A stretch of 64,000 nt of DNA, taken from Amycolatopsis endophytica (GTDB taxonomy: Bacteria; Actinomycetota; Actinomycetes; Mycobacteriales; Pseudonocardiaceae). The position numbers were made by a program, and so were the translations under genes. Location: the NCBI RefSeq assembly GCF_013410405.1, contig NZ_JACCFK010000002.1, positions 620,001 to 684,000 on the forward strand, in the 5' to 3' direction. Position 1 is the stretch's first letter. The number at the start of each line of letters is the position of its first letter. The notes under the pieces were generated by a model. It was not told the DNA's origin, did not search any database, and saw only the letters and a program-made list of their open reading frames with translations. Shown here one piece after another: positions 60,248 through 64,000 of this stretch.

Positions 60248-60876
60248 CCCCGCACTCCCTTCCCGGGCGTCCGCGTGTTCGCGCGCCGCGTCACCGTCGT
60301 CCGCGACACGGTATTGGCCGTCTTCGCCGCCGCCGCCAGGCGGGCCTTGTGGGCGCGGGCCAGCTCGGCCGCACGCGCCTCGGCCTCGGCGAGCCGGTCG
60401 CGCATCGGCTGGCGCCACAGGTGGCAGATCGCCAGCGCGAGCGCGTCGGCGGCGTCCGCGGGCCGCGGCGCCCGCGCGAGCCCGAGCAGCCGGGTGACCA
60501 TGCCGGTGACCTGCGCCTTGTCCGCGCGCCCGCTACCGGTGACGGCCGCTTTGACCTCGCTCGGGGTGTGGAACACCACCGGCAGGCCGCGCCGGGCGGC
60601 CGACAGCGCCACCACTCCCCCGGCCTGGGCGGTGCCCATCGCGGTGCGCACGTTGTGCTGGCTGAACACGCGCTCGACGGCGACGGCTTCCGGCCGGTAG
60701 GTGTCCAGCCAGTGCTCGACGGCGTCGGCGACCGCGAGCAGGCGCCGCTCCAGCGTGTCGTCGACCGGGGTGCGCACGACGTCCACCGCCACGCAGCTGA
60801 CGGAACGCCCGGTGCCCCCGTCCACCACGCCGAGCCCGCACCGGGTCAGCCCGGGGTCCACGCCGAGCACTCGCAC
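60244..60876 (-). CDS. ruvC: Crossover junction endodeoxyribonuclease RuvC
   Basis: A 210-residue resolvase. The catalytic acidic residues lie in [14 protein letters not shown] (D7), [16 protein letters not shown] and the later [13 protein letters not shown]. The C-terminus beyond residue ~165 is a basic, actinobacteria-specific extension. It cuts Holliday junctions held by RuvA. A GGGAGGG ribosome binding site precedes the GTG. The order ruvC-ruvA-ruvB with overlapping and close spacing indicates one operon. Confidence 0.95.
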   Translation of the reverse strand: MRVLGVDPGLTRCGLGVVDGGTGRSVSCVAVDVVRTPVDDTLERRLLAVADAVEHWLDTYRPEAVAVERVFSQHNVRTAMGTAQAGGVVALSAARRGLPVVFHTPSEVKAAVTGSGRADKAQVTGMVTRLLGLARAPRPADAADALALAICHLWRQPMRDRLAEAEARAAELARAHKARLAAAAKTANTVSRTTVTRRANTRTPGKGVRG

Positions 60877-60986
60877 CGATCACCCTCCCGCACCAGTTTC
60901 GCCGCGCCGAACACGCGTTCGAGGAGAGGTTACCGCGCGGTGCGGTGTGGTTCCGGCAGGACGCGCCGGAGCGAGTTGATCGTCCT

Positions 60987-61529
60987 TTATGGACCGTCGA
61001 GGCCGGGGGTCCAGCTCTCCGGGTCGCCGCTCTCGGTCAGCACCGGCTGCCACTGCGCGAACCCCTCCGGCGCGCCGTCGCTCCACGGCCACTGCCCGTC
61101 CGGGGTGGCGACGATGAGCTGGATCGCCGGGAAGTCGCCGTCGGGGTAGACGAGGAAAGCGCTTCCGAAGTACTCGGGGTAGTGACCTTTCGCGACGTGC
61201 TCGACGGTGACCGGCACACCCTGGAAGAAGTCGTCGTAGATCGCGCCGGGCTCGAACTCCTCGCCGTTGGCCGCGCGGTCGACGTAGGCGTCGAGCAGGA
61301 CCGGGGCCATCTGCTCGGGGATACCGACGACGACGGCCTCGGGGACCTGGTGCAGCGCCCACACGCACGCGGTGAACGAGTAACCGGCTCCGGTGTCGTC
61401 GCCGGGCACCGAGATCACCGCGTTGCCGCGGCTTTCGGCCTGGCTGACGATCCATTCGAGGAGTTCGGATTCCTCGGGCGCGAGGGGCTCGGTCGCGGTG
61501 TCGGTCGCGGTCTCGGTCACGGCGGGCAT
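60987..61529 (-). CDS. DUF4262-domain protein of unknown function
   Basis: A 180-residue protein. After a ~25-residue acidic N-terminus it carries a DUF4262 domain, recognised by YSFTACVWALHQVPEAVVVG, HYPEYFGSAFLVYPDGDFPA and PWSDGAPEGFAQWQP. DUF4262 proteins occur widely in actinobacteria with no established activity. The ATG at 61529 is used; GTG 61520 is an alternative. It lies between yebC and ruvC on the same strand with gaps of about 110 nt on each side, so it may have its own promoter. Confidence 0.82.
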   Translation of the reverse strand: MPAVTETATDTATEPLAPEESELLEWIVSQAESRGNAVISVPGDDTGAGYSFTACVWALHQVPEAVVVGIPEQMAPVLLDAYVDRAANGEEFEPGAIYDDFFQGVPVTVEHVAKGHYPEYFGSAFLVYPDGDFPAIQLIVATPDGQWPWSDGAPEGFAQWQPVLTESGDPESWTPGLDGP

Positions 61530-61591
61530 TCTGCCGTACGGTGCCGCGTCCGGCACAGCCCCCGCGCGTGGAAAATTTCCCGTTGCACGGC

Positions 61592-61626
61592 AAGAGCCCT
61601 CCGGCGGGACGCGCCGGAGGGCTCTT
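61592..61626 (-). terminator. Strong 15-bp hairpin terminator of the pdxT-yebC operon
   Basis: AAGAGCCCTCCGGCG (61592-61606) pairs perfectly with CGCCGGAGGGCTCTT (61612-61626) around a 5-nt loop. It lies 16 nt after the yebC stop in the direction of transcription and separates this operon from the DUF4262 gene. Confidence 0.8.
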
Positions 61627-61641
61627 GTGGGTGAAGCTTTC

Positions 61642-62394
61642 CTACGCGTCGACCTCTTCGAGAACCTCGTCGGGGACGTCGAAGTTGGCATACACGTTCT
61701 GCACGTCGTCGCAGTCCTCGAGCGCGTCGATCAGCCGGAAGACCTTCTTGGCGCCCTCGGCGTCGAGCGGGACGCTGACCGAGGGCAGGAACGTCGGGTC
61801 GGCCGACTCGTAGTCGTAGCCCGCCTCCTGCAGCGCCTTGCGCACACCGAGCAGGTCGGTGGCCTCGGAGACGATCTCGAAGTTGTCGCCGAGGTCGTTG
61901 ACCTCCTCGGCGCCCGCGTCGAGGACCGCCATCAGGACGTCGTCCTCGGACAGCTCGTTCTTGGGCATGATCACGACGCCCTTGCGGTTGAACAGGTACG
62001 CCACCGAGCCCGGGTCGGCGAGCGAGCCGCCGTTGCGGGTCAGGGCCGTGCGGACCTCGCCCGCCGCGCGGTTGCGGTTGTCGGTGAGGCACTCGATCAG
62101 CACGGCGACGCCGTTGGGGCCATAGCCCTCGTAGTTGATCGTCTGCCAGTCGGCGCCGCCGGCTTCCTCACCGGCGCCGCGCTTGCGAGCGCGCTCGATG
62201 TTGTCCTGCGGGACCGAGTTCTTCTTCGCCTTCTGGATGGCGTCGTAGAGCGTCGGGTTGCCCTCGGGATCGCCCCCGCCGGTCCGCGCGGCGACCTCGA
62301 TGTTCTTGATCAGTCTCGCGAACAGCTTGCCACGCTTGGCGTCGAGGGCGGCCTTCTTGTGCTTCGTGGTGGCCCACTTGGAGTGGCCGCTCAT
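61642..62394 (-). CDS. yebC: YebC/PmpR-family protein
   Basis: A 250-residue protein of the YebC/PmpR family. Family markers are [20 protein letters not shown] at the N-terminus, [35 protein letters not shown] and ENFEIVSE-like [11 protein letters not shown]. Members were described as transcriptional regulators, and recent work on some assigns a role in relieving ribosome stalling; which applies here is open. Its ATG overlaps the pdxT stop (ATGA). Gene order pdxT-yebC-ruvCAB is conserved in actinobacteria. Confidence 0.94.
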   Translation of the reverse strand: MSGHSKWATTKHKKAALDAKRGKLFARLIKNIEVAARTGGGDPEGNPTLYDAIQKAKKNSVPQDNIERARKRGAGEEAGGADWQTINYEGYGPNGVAVLIECLTDNRNRAAGEVRTALTRNGGSLADPGSVAYLFNRKGVVIMPKNELSEDDVLMAVLDAGAEEVNDLGDNFEIVSEATDLLGVRKALQEAGYDYESADPTFLPSVSVPLDAEGAKKVFRLIDALEDCDDVQNVYANFDVPDEVLEEVDA

Positions 62395-63038
62395 CTCTCC
62401 TCCGTCTCGCTCGTCGTCGCCGCGTCCCGCACCATTCCCACGAACAGGCGATGGACCCGATCGTCCCCGGTCAGCTCCGGGTGGAAGGCCGTGGCGAGCA
62501 CCGGCCCCTGCCGGACCGCGACGATCCTAGCGCCAGCCCCACCGGTGGCCGGTGACTCGGGCACCCTGGCCAGGACCTCGACCCCGTCGCCGGCCTTTTC
62601 GACCCAGGGCGCGCGGATGAACACGGCGTGCAGCGGTTGCCCCGAGGTGAGGGTTTCGAACTGCAGATCCGCCTCGAACGAGTCCACCTGCCGCCCGAAC
62701 GCGTTGCGCCGCACGATGACGTCCAGCGCGCCGAGTTGCTGCTGGTCGGGGCGCCCGTCCAGGGCCTGCCTGGCGAGCAGGATCATGCCCGCGCACGACC
62801 CGAACGCCGGCATCCCGCCCGCGAGCCGCTCGCGAAGCGGGCCGAGCAGCCCGAAGGTCTCCAGCAGGCGCGACATCGTCGTCGACTCGCCACCGGGCAG
62901 GACGAGCCCGTCGACGGACGCCAGCTCCGACTCACGCCGGACGGCGACGGCCCGCCCCCCGGCGCGCTCGATCATGGCGGCGTGCTCCCGCACGTCCCCC
63001 TGGAGCGCCAGCACGCCGATCACCGGTTGCGCGGACAC
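62391..63038 (-). CDS. pdxT: Pyridoxal 5'-phosphate synthase glutaminase subunit PdxT
   Basis: A 215-residue class I glutamine amidotransferase. Motifs are [34 protein letters not shown], the nucleophile cysteine in [11 protein letters not shown], and the His-Glu pair in [11 protein letters not shown]. It releases ammonia for PdxS in the de novo PLP pathway. AAGGAGG lies 5 nt before the GTG. In contrast to the usual arrangement, 441 nt separate it from pdxS upstream. Confidence 0.95.
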   Translation of the reverse strand: MSAQPVIGVLALQGDVREHAAMIERAGGRAVAVRRESELASVDGLVLPGGESTTMSRLLETFGLLGPLRERLAGGMPAFGSCAGMILLARQALDGRPDQQQLGALDVIVRRNAFGRQVDSFEADLQFETLTSGQPLHAVFIRAPWVEKAGDGVEVLARVPESPATGGAGARIVAVRQGPVLATAFHPELTGDDRVHRLFVGMVRDAATTSETEER

Positions 63039-63479
63039 TGCTACCTCCTTCGATTCTTACTGTATGCCGGGTGGCGGGACTGCTGTCCGGTGCGCGCCGG
63101 GCGGTGGGACCTGGCGTTCGAGTGAATTCCGGTGGGTGGGGCCGGACCGTCCGATGCCGGCCGTGCGTCTCGGCGGTCGTCGCCCTGTTGTGGTCGCCCG
63201 CTCCGACGATTGATCGCCGCGCAGCTCGGCGGTGGCCGCACGCTTCGGAGTTCTGGTGCATGCCCCAATTGCACGATCGGGTGATGGCTGCTGCGGCGCG
63301 GGCGCACGAGGTTCTCCTTCGCACACCAGCCAGCGGCAATCACACGAAGGCCCCTCTCGCACGGGTTCCGGTGATGCCCACACGCGAGGGCCGGCACCCG
63401 GACAGCCACCGGCTCACACACAGCCCTCGATGGCCGGCCGATCAGCAGCCGAGCACCACCAGCCACCGCCTCGGCCGGA
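63039..63479. other. 441-nt gap between pdxS and pdxT without a supported gene
   Basis: In mycobacteria a thioesterase gene (tesB2) lies here between pdxS and pdxT. In this window no thioesterase motif is found on either strand. A plus-strand frame (63071-63532) and several minus-strand frames are open, but they are rich in Arg, Pro and Ser, lack a ribosome binding site and look like chance frames. The base composition is less G/C-biased by codon position than the neighbours. Confidence 0.65.
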
Positions 63480-64000
63480 CTACCAGCCGCGCTCGGCGAG
63501 CCGGTGCGGTTCGGGCACGTCGTCGACGTTGATGCCGACCATGGCCTCGCCCAGGCCGCGCGACACCTTCGCGATCACGTCGGGGTCGTCGTGGAACGTC
63601 GTGGCCTTCACGATCGCCTCGGCGCGCTTCGCGGGGTCACCGGATTTGAAGATGCCCGATCCGACGAACACGCCCTCGGCGCCGAGCTGCATCATCATCG
63701 CCGCGTCGGCCGGGGTGGCGATCCCGCCCGCGGTGAACAGCACGACCGGCAGCTTGCCGTTGGCCGCCACCTCCCGCACCAGCTCGTACGGCGCCTGCAT
63801 CTCCTTCGCCGCGACGTACAGCTCGTCTTCGGGCAGCGAAGTCAGCCTCCGGATCTCCGCTCGGATCTTCCGCATGTGGGTGGTCGCGTTCGACACGTCG
63901 CCGGTGCCGGCTTCGCCCTTCGAGCGGATCATCGCGGCGCCCTCGGTGATCCGGCGCAGCGCCTCGCCAAGGTTCGTCGCCCCGCACACGAACGGCACGG
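63480..64000 (-). CDS. pdxS: Pyridoxal 5'-phosphate synthase subunit PdxS, N-terminus outside the window
   Basis: The visible ~173 residues are the C-terminal part of the PdxS TIM barrel: [36 protein letters not shown], containing a catalytic lysine, then [20 protein letters not shown] and [14 protein letters not shown]. PdxS condenses ribose 5-phosphate, glyceraldehyde 3-phosphate and ammonia from PdxT to PLP. The gene runs off the end of the window, so roughly 130 residues are missing. Stop codon TAG is at the complement of 63480-63482. Confidence 0.95.
   Translation of the reverse strand, partial: VPFVCGATNLGEALRRITEGAAMIRSKGEAGTGDVSNATTHMRKIRAEIRRLTSLPEDELYVAAKEMQAPYELVREVAANGKLPVVLFTAGGIATPADAAMMMQLGAEGVFVGSGIFKSGDPAKRAEAIVKATTFHDDPDVIAKVSRGLGEAMVGINVDDVPEPHRLAERGW

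Noticed and set aside
63071..63532. Possible gene in the pdxS-pdxT gap, plus strand
   Set aside because: Arg/Pro/Ser-rich, no ribosome binding site, overlaps pdxS antisense, and no thioesterase motif.
1..64000. tRNA, rRNA, prophage or ESX core genes
   Set aside because: No tRNA-like cloverleaf with a GTTCRANNC T-arm box, no rRNA-like sequence, and no phage structural, integrase or EccC-type genes were recognised.

Overview
This is high-GC actinobacterial chromosome, with third codon positions almost always G or C, many GTG starts and many 4-nt stop/start overlaps. An SsgA-like sporulation/division protein, F420-type oxidoreductases, a PknG-type kinase and the order rel-apt-secF-secD-yajC-ruvB-ruvA-ruvC-yebC-pdxT-pdxS point to a mycelial member of the Pseudonocardiales, Amycolatopsis-like. 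The genus is an inference. No rRNA, tRNA or CRISPR array was seen.

Layout. 1-6.2 kb: a minus-strand catabolic operon (aldehyde dehydrogenase, FAD oxidoreductase, MHS-type transporter, aminotransferase, start of a further gene) divergent from a GntR/FCD regulator, with two matching operator-like sites between them. 6.2-12.5 kb: a PadR regulator coupled to a cytochrome P450, a GntR-MFS pair divergent from an Nramp-like membrane protein, and a frameshifted SRPBCC gene. 12.6-19.5 kb: L,D-transpeptidase, two STAS proteins, a CorA-type transporter, an oxidoreductase, and a three-gene type VII secretion substrate operon. 19.7-28.6 kb: membrane acyltransferase, CoA-type Nudix hydrolase, F420-dependent oxidoreductase, SDR, a phosphoribosyltransferase-hydrolase fusion with an altered nucleophile motif, carboxylesterase and PAC2 protein.

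28.8-32.4 kb is the most unusual accessory block: a class II diterpene-cyclase-like enzyme (DADD motif), a cytochrome P450 and a UbiA-family enzyme, packed with no gap or with overlap. This looks like a compact terpenoid pathway with no canonical class I synthase in the window. It is followed by a homocysteine methyltransferase/TetR pair, an HTH-YdcF-WbqC group and a bifunctional penicillin-binding protein. 39.2-43.4 kb holds a coupled PknG-type kinase, a GlnX-like membrane protein and a lipoprotein solute-binding protein without a permease, probably a nutrient-sensing cascade. A damaged IS481-family element (44.1-45.2 kb) sits exactly between two convergent genes.

From about 49.6 kb to the end the content is conserved housekeeping: MBL hydrolase, peptidyl-prolyl isomerase, (p)ppGpp synthetase, adenine salvage, Sec accessory proteins, Holliday junction processing, YebC and PLP synthase. 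Features recurring across the window are TANNNT hexamers 6-7 nt before start codons (likely leaderless transcripts) and strong hairpins between convergent genes.
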